A DNA stretch of 5,403 bases from Rhizobiaceae bacterium UBA1291 (GTDB lineage Bacteria; Pseudomonadota; Alphaproteobacteria; Rhizobiales; Rhizobiaceae), in the NCBI GenBank assembly GCA_002307905.1, contig DBUL01000176.1, forward strand, positions 15,733-21,135, read 5' to 3'. Under the pieces are notes generated by a model. That model saw only the letters and a program-made list of their open reading frames with translations. It was not told the origin of the DNA and searched no databases. The number at the start of each line of letters is the position of its first letter. The first letter of the stretch is position 1. The translations under genes and the position numbers were made by a program. This document shows positions 1-4,672 of the stretch, one piece after another.

Positions 1-1
1 G

Positions 2-283
2 GGGCTTGATCGTGAGGCTTTCCTGGCGGGCGACGACAGGCCGCGTATTTCGGCGGCGATCGAGGCCTTTGCCGGTCACGGCATCGACCATTTGCGCAAG
101 GCACGGGAAGCGGGGCCGCCGGCGAAGAGCCTTATGCCTGTCTACCTGACGGTGGCGCTCACCGAGCGCACGCTGCTTGCTGCGCAGAAGCGCGGCGCTG
201 ATCTCTTCGGCGGCGCCTTGCAGCAGCCGCAGTGGCGCCGCCAGTTGCGCATGCTGCGTGCCGCCATGGTCGGCCGCTTCTGA
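2..283 (+). CDS. Squalene/phytoene synthase family protein, C-terminal part (5' end outside window)
   Basis: An open frame enters from the left edge and ends at TGA 281-283, giving 93 visible residues. The reading starts GLDREAFLAGDDRP and ends in a basic tail, PQWRRQLRMLRAAMVGRF. The spaced pattern of Pro, Leu and Val around 'SLMPVYLTVALTERTLL', followed by 'PQWRRQLRMLRAA', resembles the C-terminal helices of alphaproteobacterial squalene/phytoene synthase-like proteins, which are usually about 270-300 residues. Those enzymes join two prenyl diphosphates head to head. The Asp-rich catalytic motifs would lie upstream of this window, so activity cannot be judged, and many such rhizobial proteins have no proven product. 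The family call rests on remembered similarity of the C-terminus only. The next gene follows on the same strand after 82 bp, with no terminator between, so co-transcription is likely. Confidence 0.66.
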   Translation, partial: GLDREAFLAGDDRPRISAAIEAFAGHGIDHLRKAREAGPPAKSLMPVYLTVALTERTLLAAQKRGADLFGGALQQPQWRRQLRMLRAAMVGRF

Positions 284-330
284 AGCGCCACATTCGCGCA
301 AGGCTCGGCTGCTATTCGGTTCAAGGATAG

Positions 331-349
331 GGCCGGCGAGTGTCCGGCC
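331..349 (+). repeat. Inverted repeat GGCCGG-7-CCGGCC just ahead of a ribosome binding site
   Basis: Perfect 6-bp arms at 331-336 and 344-349 with a 7-nt loop. The hairpin ends 5 nt before the AGGAGG of the downstream GTG-start gene. No T-run follows, so it is not an intrinsic terminator. It could limit or modulate ribosome access. It could also be chance in GC-rich DNA. Confidence 0.4.
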
Positions 350-365
350 AAAGCAGGAGGCAAAC

Positions 366-824
366 GTGGCGTCGATTACATGGATCGTGATTATTCTGCT
401 TGTGGTCGTGTTCGCCTACTATTCTACCCGAATGGCTAAGCAGGCCGATGAGGACAATCTCCACGACTCGGGACTGGCGATCGTTGAGTTTGGTCGCGCC
501 TTTCCGAACGAGGCAATCCGCAGCCTGCATACGACGGAGGATGGTCGGGCGGTGTTCGTTCGGCTGCACGACAACAAGGCCGGCCTCATGCGCAACATGC
601 GCAGCCATTATGCGTGCCATGTAATCGAACCGGGAACCGTGCGCGTGCGCGACCTGGCCAACGGTCGGGGCTTTGCGATCGAATTTCTCGACGCCCCCTT
701 CCACAATGGCGAATTCACCTTCGCTACCCCAACGGAAGCGGCGGAAGTGTCATTGTGGCTACTCGGCAATTACGTGAGTGCCGCCGAACGGGAAGCGCCC
801 GGTGGCGCGATCCCGACGGTCTGA
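366..824 (+). CDS. Small membrane-anchored protein of unknown function (152 aa)
   Basis: I do not recognise a named family. The start is GTG at 366, because a perfect AGGAGG (355-360) stands 5 nt upstream. An in-frame ATG further upstream would put a Ser/Arg/Ala-rich leader ahead of the membrane segment and lacks such a site. The N-terminus, residues 4-19 (ITWIVIILLVVVFAYY), is one hydrophobic helix followed by TRMAKQ, which suggests a single anchor with the rest in the cytoplasm. Residues 34-140 form a compact soluble region of alternating short strands and turns (GLAIVEFGRAFPNEAIRS, RAVFVRLHDNKAGLMR, GFAIEFLDAPFHNGEFTF, EAAEVSLWLLGNY), ending in a Gly/Pro-rich tail. It lies 82 bp behind the synthase-like gene on the same strand and is probably in its operon. 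It converges with trmFO, with 17 bp between the stop codons. Confidence 0.82.
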   Translation: MASITWIVIILLVVVFAYYSTRMAKQADEDNLHDSGLAIVEFGRAFPNEAIRSLHTTEDGRAVFVRLHDNKAGLMRNMRSHYACHVIEPGTVRVRDLANGRGFAIEFLDAPFHNGEFTFATPTEAAEVSLWLLGNYVSAAEREAPGGAIPTV

Positions 825-841
825 ACCGCAATCGTCTCAGG

Positions 842-2248
842 CTACTCGCGGGCCAGCCAGGCCTTGCAGTCCGCAAGTGCCCGCGCGGCCACCAATTGCC
901 GTTTCATGATCGTCTTGTCCTTGCCGCGGAAGCGCTTGACGCCCTCCGGCTTGACGATCGAACCCGGGGCAAGGTCCGGGAACAGCCCGAAATTGATGTT
1001 CATTGGCTGGAACGAGCGTTTGCCGGGTTCTTCGTCGTTGACAATGTGACCGCCGGTGATGTGGTTGAGCAGCGAGCCCATCGCCGTCGTCTCGGGCGGC
1101 AGGCTGGGCATCTGGCCCTTTCGCTCGGCAGCTGCGAAGCGGCCCGCGAGGAGCCCGATCGATGCGCTTTCGACATAGCCTTCGCAGCCGGTGATTTGAC
1201 CGGCAAACCGGAGGCCCGGCCGGCTCTTCAGCGTGAGCGACGGATCGAGCAGCACGGGCGAATTGATGTAGGTATTGCGATGCAGGCCCCCGAGGCGGGC
1301 GAACTCGGCATTCTCCAGGCCGGGTATCATCCGGAAGACATCTGACTGCGCGCCGTAGCGCAGCTTGGTCTGGAAGCCGACCATGTTGTAAAGGGTGCCG
1401 AGTGCATTGTCCTGACGGAGCTGTACGACGGCATAGGGCTTGACGGTCGGATTATGCGCGTTGGTCAGGCCCATCGGCTTCATGGGGCCGTGGCGCAGCG
1501 TCTCGCGGCCACGTTCCGCCATGACCTCGATCGGCAGGCAGCCGTCGAAATAGGGCGTGCCTTCCCATTCCTTGAACCCGACGGTATCGCCGGCGATCAG
1601 CGCGTCAATGAAGGCGTTGTACTGGGCCTCGTCCATCGGGCAGTTGATGTAGTCCTTGCCCGTGCCCCCGGGGCCGACCTTGTCGTAGCGCGACTGGTAC
1701 CAGCAGATGTCCATGTCGAGCGATTCGCGATGGATGATCGGCGCAATCGCGTCGAAGAAGGCAAGGGCGTCTGCGCCCGTTTCGGCGCGGATCGCCTCGG
1801 CAAGATCGGGTGAGGTCAGTGGCCCGGTCGCGACGATCGTCAGGTCCCAGTCCTTCGGCGGCAGGCCAGTGATTTCCTCGCGCACGACGGTAATCAGCGG
1901 ATGGGCTTCGATCGCATCGCTGACCGCCTCGGAAAAACCGTCGCGGTCGACGGCCAGCGCACCGCCGGCCGGAACCTGATGCTTGTCGGCGCAGGTCATG
2001 ATGAGTGACCCGGCGAGCCGCATCTCGGCATGGATGACGCCGACGGCATTGGCCGTCGCATCGTCCGAACGGAAGGAGTTGGAGCAGACGAGTTCGGCGA
2101 GACCATCGGTCTTGTGGGCGTCGGTGCCGCGTACGCCACGCATTTCGTGGAGAACGACAGGAACGCCGGCTTGCGCCGCCTGCCAGGCGGCTTCCGATCC
2201 GGCGAGCCCGCCGCCGACGACATGGATGGGGGAAACTGTACTTTTCAT
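842..2248 (-). CDS. trmFO: Methylenetetrahydrofolate--tRNA-(uracil-5-)-methyltransferase TrmFO
   Basis: Flavoenzyme that makes 5-methyluridine at position 54 of tRNA (T-loop), using 5,10-methylenetetrahydrofolate as carbon donor and reduced FAD as reductant; cytoplasmic; formerly called Gid. The 468-residue reading is close to rhizobial family members. A dinucleotide-binding motif, [11 protein letters not shown], spans residues 10-20. C55 in 'LVCSNSFRS' and C237 in '[13 protein letters not shown]' match the two active-site cysteines described for Bacillus subtilis TrmFO (C53 and C226). '[18 protein letters not shown]' at 348-365 is the C-terminal FAD-contact region, and '[14 protein letters not shown]' at 409-422 is also typical. 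The start is the second of two adjacent ATGs (2248), because GCAGG lies 5 nt upstream; ATG 2251 would crowd it. The frame stays open further upstream but would run through a terminator hairpin, so the longer form is rejected. All key residues are present and no frameshift is seen. Confidence 0.97.
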   Translation of the reverse strand: MKSTVSPIHVVGGGLAGSEAAWQAAQAGVPVVLHEMRGVRGTDAHKTDGLAELVCSNSFRSDDATANAVGVIHAEMRLAGSLIMTCADKHQVPAGGALAVDRDGFSEAVSDAIEAHPLITVVREEITGLPPKDWDLTIVATGPLTSPDLAEAIRAETGADALAFFDAIAPIIHRESLDMDICWYQSRYDKVGPGGTGKDYINCPMDEAQYNAFIDALIAGDTVGFKEWEGTPYFDGCLPIEVMAERGRETLRHGPMKPMGLTNAHNPTVKPYAVVQLRQDNALGTLYNMVGFQTKLRYGAQSDVFRMIPGLENAEFARLGGLHRNTYINSPVLLDPSLTLKSRPGLRFAGQITGCEGYVESASIGLLAGRFAAAERKGQMPSLPPETTAMGSLLNHITGGHIVNDEEPGKRSFQPMNINFGLFPDLAPGSIVKPEGVKRFRGKDKTIMKRQLVAARALADCKAWLARE

Positions 2249-2341
2249 CATGGCCTGCTGCTTATCATGGGGCACACAAAGGGCCAATCCTTTCCCGATC
2301 GCTGCGAGCGAAGACGCTGAATGCCGTAGGACCCCCGAATC

Positions 2342-2366
2342 AAAAACGGCACCCGAAGGTGCCGTT
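2342..2366 (-). terminator. Intrinsic terminator of the first DUF1127 gene
   Basis: On the minus strand: AACGGCACC, loop TTCG, GGTGCCGTT, then a T-run. The 9-bp perfect stem (2358-2366 with 2345-2353) carries a UUCG tetraloop, an especially stable loop, and the T-tract runs to 2342. It begins 29 bp past the TAA of the 47-aa DUF1127 gene and 94 bp before the trmFO start, so it separates the two transcription units. Confidence 0.9.
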
Positions 2367-2395
2367 CCTGGCCGCCGATGGCTCAACCCTCGCGA

Positions 2396-2539
2396 TTAGC
2401 GAAAGGAGCGGGCAGCGATATTGCGGATTTCGTAGCGGGTAATGCCGATGTCCGAAAGCGCCTGATTGGACAGGTTGCCCAGTTCGTTCATCGTGCGGCG
2501 GTAGCTCATCCAGTTCTTGGCAATGCGGATCGGGTTCAT
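2396..2539 (-). CDS. DUF1127 (YjiS-like) small arginine-rich protein, 47 aa
   Basis: The reading starts MNPIRIAKNWMSYRRTMNEL and ends GITRYEIRNIAARSFR. It is 47 residues with 7 Arg, no membrane segment and no signal. The core 'LSNQALSDIGITRYEI' (residues 23-38) is the DUF1127 signature, a short helix-turn-helix-like fold in the family. A Shine-Dalgarno GAGG (2551-2548) stands 8 nt before ATG. Other alphaproteobacterial DUF1127 proteins are abundant, and some bind RNA and affect sRNA maturation and RNA turnover (CcaF1 of Rhodobacter sphaeroides; small arginine-rich proteins of Agrobacterium). Whether this copy does so is inference. Aligned by eye without gaps, it shares about 20 of 47 positions with the 48-aa paralog upstream. 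It has its own terminator and probably its own promoter. Confidence 0.93.
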   Translation of the reverse strand: MNPIRIAKNWMSYRRTMNELGNLSNQALSDIGITRYEIRNIAARSFR

Positions 2540-2605
2540 GGTCGTTTCCTCGGGTCAATCTCTTGCGCTGATCCTGTGGTCCTGTCCACATCAGCGATTG
2601 AGAGT

Positions 2606-2634
2606 TTTATACACCCGTAAAACAATATTGTGCA
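2606..2634 (-). promoter_or_regulatory. Candidate promoter of the 47-aa DUF1127 gene
   Basis: The minus strand shows TATAAA at 2611-2606. With a 17-nt spacer the -35 box would be TGCACA (2634-2629), a weak match. The -35 position falls inside the TTGTGCAGTGCAA element, so a protein bound there would compete with or assist polymerase. The untranslated leader would be about 60 nt. The -10 is convincing and the -35 is not, which would fit an activator-dependent or alternative-sigma promoter. Confidence 0.35.
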
Positions 2635-2640
2635 GTGCAA
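2628..2640. repeat. Direct repeat element TTGTGCAGTGCAA, copy 1
   Basis: An identical 13-mer occurs at 3377-3389. Its core TGCAGTGCA is a dyad with a single central base, and it adjoins the 8-bp palindrome CAATATTG at 2623-2630 (overlapping by 3 bases). This copy overlaps the -35 region of the 47-aa DUF1127 gene. TGCA-rich dyads of this kind resemble sites of alphaproteobacterial regulators such as PhaR, but I cannot assign a regulator. Confidence 0.5.
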
Positions 2641-2731
2641 ATTATGAGCGACTGCTATGCAAATGTGCATGGGATGGTGAAATTTGTGGCAGAGGATAAA
2701 AACCAGCCAGGCGACTGTCCGGACAGGCAAC

Positions 2732-2753
2732 AAAAAAGGCCTCCGAGGAGGCC
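2732..2753 (-). terminator. Intrinsic terminator of the second DUF1127 gene
   Basis: On the minus strand: GGCCTC (2753-2748), loop CTCG, GAGGCC (2743-2738), then TTTTTT (2737-2732). It lies 24 bp past the TGA of the 48-aa DUF1127 gene. The six-T tail on the minus strand sets the direction. It should stop read-through towards the 47-aa paralog. Confidence 0.88.
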
Positions 2754-2777
2754 CTTTGCAGTCATTGTGGATATAGA

Positions 2778-2924
2778 TCAGCCGGCGACGGCGTGGCGCG
2801 CAACGCGGCGGATATCTTCGCGGCCAATGCCGAGGTCGCGCAGTTCCCGGTCCGACATGCGTCCGAGTTCGGTGACGGTCTGACGGTATTTGCGCCAGTT
2901 GCTAAGCGAACGTGCGATGTTCAT
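2778..2924 (-). CDS. DUF1127 (YjiS-like) small arginine-rich protein, 48 aa
   Basis: The reading starts MNIARSLSNWRKYRQTVTEL and ends GREDIRRVARHAVAG. It is 48 residues with 10 Arg and no membrane segment. The DUF1127 core is 'MSDRELRDLGIGREDI' (residues 23-38). AGAGGT (2936-2931) stands 6 nt before the ATG. It is a diverged tandem paralog of the 47-aa gene, keeping N9-W10, Y13-R14, E19-L20-G21, L28, D30, G32-I33, R35 and I38-R39. It is the coding gene nearest to the CCTCCTCCC small RNA, on the same strand, with its start about 235 bp beyond the sRNA terminator. DUF1127 protein CcaF1 of Rhodobacter binds RNA and affects maturation of the related CcsR sRNAs, so a similar role here is reasonable but unproven. 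Confidence 0.93.
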   Translation of the reverse strand: MNIARSLSNWRKYRQTVTELGRMSDRELRDLGIGREDIRRVARHAVAG

Positions 2925-2983
2925 GGTCTTACCTCTTGTTTCGCCGCTTCCCATCCGGGTGCCGGCCTAAATCTGATAAAGAT

Positions 2984-3012
2984 AATATATGCTGCGATGC
3001 GAAAAACTTGAA
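2984..3012 (-). promoter_or_regulatory. Candidate sigma-70-type promoter of the 48-aa DUF1127 gene
   Basis: The minus strand shows TTCAAG (3012-3007), a 17-nt spacer and TATATT (2989-2984). With the preceding C the -35 reads CTTCAAG, near the rhizobial housekeeping form CTTGAC-N17-CTATAT. The -10 sits in the most AT-rich patch of the region. Transcription would start near 2977, about 50 nt before the ATG. Confidence 0.55.
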
Positions 3013-3031
3013 GTGACGGAGCCGTATGACT

Positions 3032-3052
3032 CCTATGCGGCCCTTGCATAGG
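3032..3052. repeat. Inverted repeat CCTATGC-7-GCATAGG
   Basis: Perfect 7-bp arms at 3032-3038 and 3046-3052 around GGCCCTT. It lies about 20 bp upstream of the -35 box of the 48-aa DUF1127 promoter. Position and spacing would suit a dimeric regulator's operator. No T-run follows on either strand, so it is not a terminator. Confidence 0.35.
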
Positions 3053-3158
3053 CCATGAATCGAGGGCGGTGCTGTATCCAGCGTTCCGCAGGCGACCGAG
3101 GCTTGACGGTATCAGCCCGTGGACAGATTGGATCGCCGGCTGCAGTGGGAGTGAGGAC

Positions 3159-3206
3159 AAAAAAATAACGCTCACCGGGGGAGGAGGATCCGGTGAGCGT
3201 CATTTT
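3159..3206 (-). terminator. Terminator hairpin of the small RNA, with CCTCCTCCC in its loop
   Basis: On the minus strand an 11-bp perfect stem, ACGCTCACCGG (3200-3190) with CCGGTGAGCGT (3178-3168), encloses ATCCTCCTCCC and is followed by TA and T7 (3165-3159). The stem can extend by a G·U and several A-U pairs into the T-tract. Placing the functional motif in the terminator loop is typical of these sRNAs. Confidence 0.93.
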
Positions 3207-3219
3207 GACAGACCGACGA

Positions 3220-3273
3220 CTGGGAGGAGGAGTGCCGTCAGTCAAATCGACGCTGCGCTGGGAGGAGGAGTGC
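3220..3273. repeat. Direct 16-bp repeat CTGGGAGGAGGAGTGC (two copies) plus a third core
   Basis: Identical 16-mers at 3220-3235 and 3258-3273, period 38 bp. The core GGGAGGAGG recurs at 3179-3187. The copies are the loops and inner stems of the sRNA hairpins read on the plus strand, so they reflect RNA structure rather than a protein-binding array. Hairpins 1 and 2 may have arisen by duplication, since the sequence between the loops differs. Confidence 0.85.
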
Positions 3274-3305
3274 GCAGGGTCGAAGGTCGTATCGGTGGGA
3301 TGTCC

Positions 3306-3320
3306 ACCGCTTTGAGCGGT
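3306..3320. repeat. Inverted repeat ACCGCT-TTG-AGCGGT upstream of the small RNA
   Basis: Perfect 6-bp arms with a 3-bp centre, covering the place where the -35 box of the sRNA promoter should lie (about 25-35 bp before the estimated start). The site suits an operator for a dimeric regulator. Which regulator cannot be told from the sequence. Confidence 0.45.
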
Positions 3321-3376
3321 TCGAAGTCATTTCGTTCGCGCTCTGTTGAAAAACACATTAGGCGGAAATGTTCATC

Positions 3377-3389
3377 TTGTGCAGTGCAA
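3377..3389. repeat. Direct repeat element TTGTGCAGTGCAA, copy 2
   Basis: Identical to 2628-2640. Here CAATATTG overlaps the right side (3387-3394), whereas at copy 1 it lies on the left, so the flanking palindrome is mirrored about the TGCAGTG core. It lies about 180 bp upstream of the DUF2157 start and about 90 bp upstream of the estimated sRNA start, and could serve either. Confidence 0.5.
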
Positions 3390-3403
3390 TATTGTCATGG
3401 AAG

Positions 3404-3422
3404 CCATGCGCTAGGCGCATGG
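3404..3422. repeat. Inverted repeat CCATGCGC-TAG-GCGCATGG
   Basis: Perfect 8-bp arms (3404-3411, 3415-3422) with a 3-bp centre, 15 bp downstream of TTGTGCAGTGCAA copy 2. No T-run follows on either strand, so a terminator is unlikely. It could be an operator, or a hairpin in the 5' leader of the DUF2157 mRNA if transcription starts upstream. Confidence 0.45.
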
Positions 3423-3456
3423 TCCTGCATGTGTCTCCTGCCCATTGTTGGTCAGC

Positions 3457-3468
3457 CAATCCGGATTG
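3457..3468. repeat. 12-bp perfect palindrome CAATCCGGATTG
   Basis: A gapless palindrome about 100 bp upstream of the DUF2157 start codon, in the region expected to hold its promoter. A regulator half-site pair is possible; chance is not excluded at this length. Confidence 0.3.
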
Positions 3469-3568
3469 TGTTTTTCCGGCTCTCGGCTCAAGAATGGGTC
3501 AGGTAACAAAGTTAAAAGCAATCGGATCGGGTCTTGCCGTGACGAGGCAGGCTGGTGTGGAGAATTTC

Positions 3569-4672
3569 ATGTATCGCGGAAGATTGAAGCGAGATCTCGC
3601 AATCTGGGTGGAAAAACAGCTGATCGGCCAGGACGCGGCCGACGCAATGCTGCGGGACTACGATTCGCGCCGCTCGACCTTCAGCATCGGAGGCGTTCTG
3701 ATGATTCTCGCCGCAGTGTTGATCTCGGCTTCGATCCTGCTGCTGATCGCCGCCAACTGGCAGGACATTCCTCGGCTGGTGAAGGTTGGCGGTATCATCG
3801 CGCTGATCTGGATCTTTCATTTGCTTGCGGCGATTTCCTTCGGCCGGGGCGCGGACCGTCTCGGCGGTGCCCTGCTGGTCTTGGGGGCGGCCTGTTTCGG
3901 CGGAGCAATCTCGCTGATCGGCCAACTCTACCACCTGTCGGGCGATGCTTTCGACGCCATGCTGCTGTGGTTCGCCATGACGGTGCTCTCGGCCGCCGCC
4001 TTCCGATCCGGCGCTTTGACGGTGATGGCCGGATTCCTCTCGTTTGCCGCCTTCGGCGCCTTCCTCGTCGAGTTCGATGGAGGATGGCACGGGGTCTATG
4101 GCTGGTGGCCAGTTCTCGCTGGCTTCGTGATCGGAATTCTGAGCGCCTGGACGGGGGCCGAGCGCGCGCGGCATTTCATCTATCTCCTGCTGCTTGGCTG
4201 GTGCGGATGGCTCTATTCGCTCTGGCCGGAAGTGGGAACGGCGATTGCCTATGCTGCGGTCGGTCTGGTCCTTTTCCTCGCCGCGGCGCTGCCGATGTCG
4301 CCTGTCTTTGAAATGTTGCGCCGGCAGGGCGGCGGCCCCGCCTTTTATTCCTTCGTGCTCGCCCTGCTCGGGCTTGGCCTCCTCCATCTGCACTGGACTG
4401 AGGGGGGAGAACTGGCCCTGCTGGGGCTCGTCACGCTCGCCGCGGCGCTGGTGGCGCTGGCGCTCGACGGGCGCGACAACGGCGCCGTCCGTTATCTGGC
4501 CTATGGGGTCTTCGCCTGCGAGGTCCTCTATCTTTCCTTCGTCACCATCGATTCCATGCTTGGAACGTCGGCCTTCTTCTTGCTGGCCGGTCTTGTCGTC
4601 GCCGTCCTGGCGCTGGTCATGGTGCGGCTGGAAAAGCTGTTCGCCAAGCGGGTTGCGGAGGTGCGGGCATGA
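3569..4672 (+). CDS. DUF2157 polytopic membrane protein (367 aa)
   Basis: The start ATG 3569 has GGAG (3559-3562) 6 nt upstream and gives MYRGRLKRDLAIWVEKQLIGQ. The first 35 residues form a soluble amphipathic helix region typical of the DUF2157 N-terminus (COG4872, predicted membrane protein). From residue 39 about eleven or twelve hydrophobic segments follow to 352, then a basic tail. Family marks are 'LLIAANWQDIPRLVKVGG' (58-75) and 'GQLYHLSGD' (118-126). The protein sits in the inner membrane; its biochemical role is unknown, and I infer none. TGA overlaps the ATG of the next gene (ATGA at 4669-4672), so the two are translationally coupled. DUF2157 and GDYXXLXY proteins commonly occur as such a pair, suggesting one functional unit. 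No truncation or frameshift is visible. Confidence 0.9.
   Translation: MYRGRLKRDLAIWVEKQLIGQDAADAMLRDYDSRRSTFSIGGVLMILAAVLISASILLLIAANWQDIPRLVKVGGIIALIWIFHLLAAISFGRGADRLGGALLVLGAACFGGAISLIGQLYHLSGDAFDAMLLWFAMTVLSAAAFRSGALTVMAGFLSFAAFGAFLVEFDGGWHGVYGWWPVLAGFVIGILSAWTGAERARHFIYLLLLGWCGWLYSLWPEVGTAIAYAAVGLVLFLAAALPMSPVFEMLRRQGGGPAFYSFVLALLGLGLLHLHWTEGGELALLGLVTLAAALVALALDGRDNGAVRYLAYGVFACEVLYLSFVTIDSMLGTSAFFLLAGLVVAVLALVMVRLEKLFAKRVAEVRA

Larger units (their letters stand above)
3159..3285 (-). ncRNA. CCUCCUCCC ('cuckoo'/αr14-suhB type) small RNA with three anti-Shine-Dalgarno hairpins
   Basis: On the minus strand three hairpins follow each other. Hairpin 1 is CTGCGC/GCGCAG (3277-3272 with 3258-3253) with a 13-nt loop. 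Hairpin 2 has a 7-pair stem including two G·U (3240-3234 with 3220-3214) and the identical loop ACTCCTCCTCCCA. Hairpin 3 is a long GC-rich stem with loop ATCCTCCTCCC and seven Ts, the terminator. CCTCCTCCC thus appears unpaired three times (3268-3260, 3230-3222, 3187-3179). This matches what is known of rhizobial αr14 (suhB/NfeR1) RNAs and the cuckoo family: loops complementary to ribosome-binding sites, acting by base pairing to block translation of many mRNAs. The second stem pairs partly through G·U, as expected for a conserved RNA fold. The 3' end is firm. The 5' end is an estimate from hairpin 1 and the family length of roughly 115-125 nt. Confidence 0.86.
3286..3568. other. Divergent intergenic regulatory region between the small RNA and the DUF2157 gene
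   Basis: No supported coding region. The frame of the DUF2157 gene stays open from 3368, but that leader is Cys/Trp/Pro-rich, unlike the rest, and lacks a convincing ribosome site, so I treat it as untranslated. The stretch must hold the sRNA promoter (minus) and the DUF2157 promoter (plus). For the sRNA a weak candidate is CTCAAA (3316-3311), 17-nt spacer, GATACG (3293-3288); neither hexamer is good. No convincing plus-strand promoter was found. Dyads at 3306-3320, 3404-3422 and 3457-3468 and the TTGTGCAGTGCAA copy at 3377 are listed separately. Confidence 0.6.

Noticed and set aside
842..1345. Plus-strand frames opposite trmFO (for example one ending at 1345)
   Set aside because: Shadows of a strongly conserved minus-strand gene.
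2249..2386. N-terminal extension of TrmFO by 46 residues
   Set aside because: It would run through the DUF1127 terminator hairpin, has no good ribosome site, and the family starts a few residues before the GGGLAG motif, which fits ATG 2248.
2574..2589. Short dyad TGTGG-6-CCACA upstream of the 47-aa DUF1127 gene
   Set aside because: Arms of only 5 bp with no supporting context; expected by chance.
3179..3272. Plus-strand GGAGGAGG repeats read as tandem ribosome binding sites or a CRISPR-like array
   Set aside because: No start codons or ORFs follow at proper spacing, and spacers are not of fixed length. The minus-strand hairpins explain all three copies.
3368..3568. N-terminal extension of the DUF2157 protein by 67 residues
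   Set aside because: The leader is Cys/Trp/Pro-rich and unlike the family, it covers several dyads, and ATG 3569 has a good GGAG at proper spacing.
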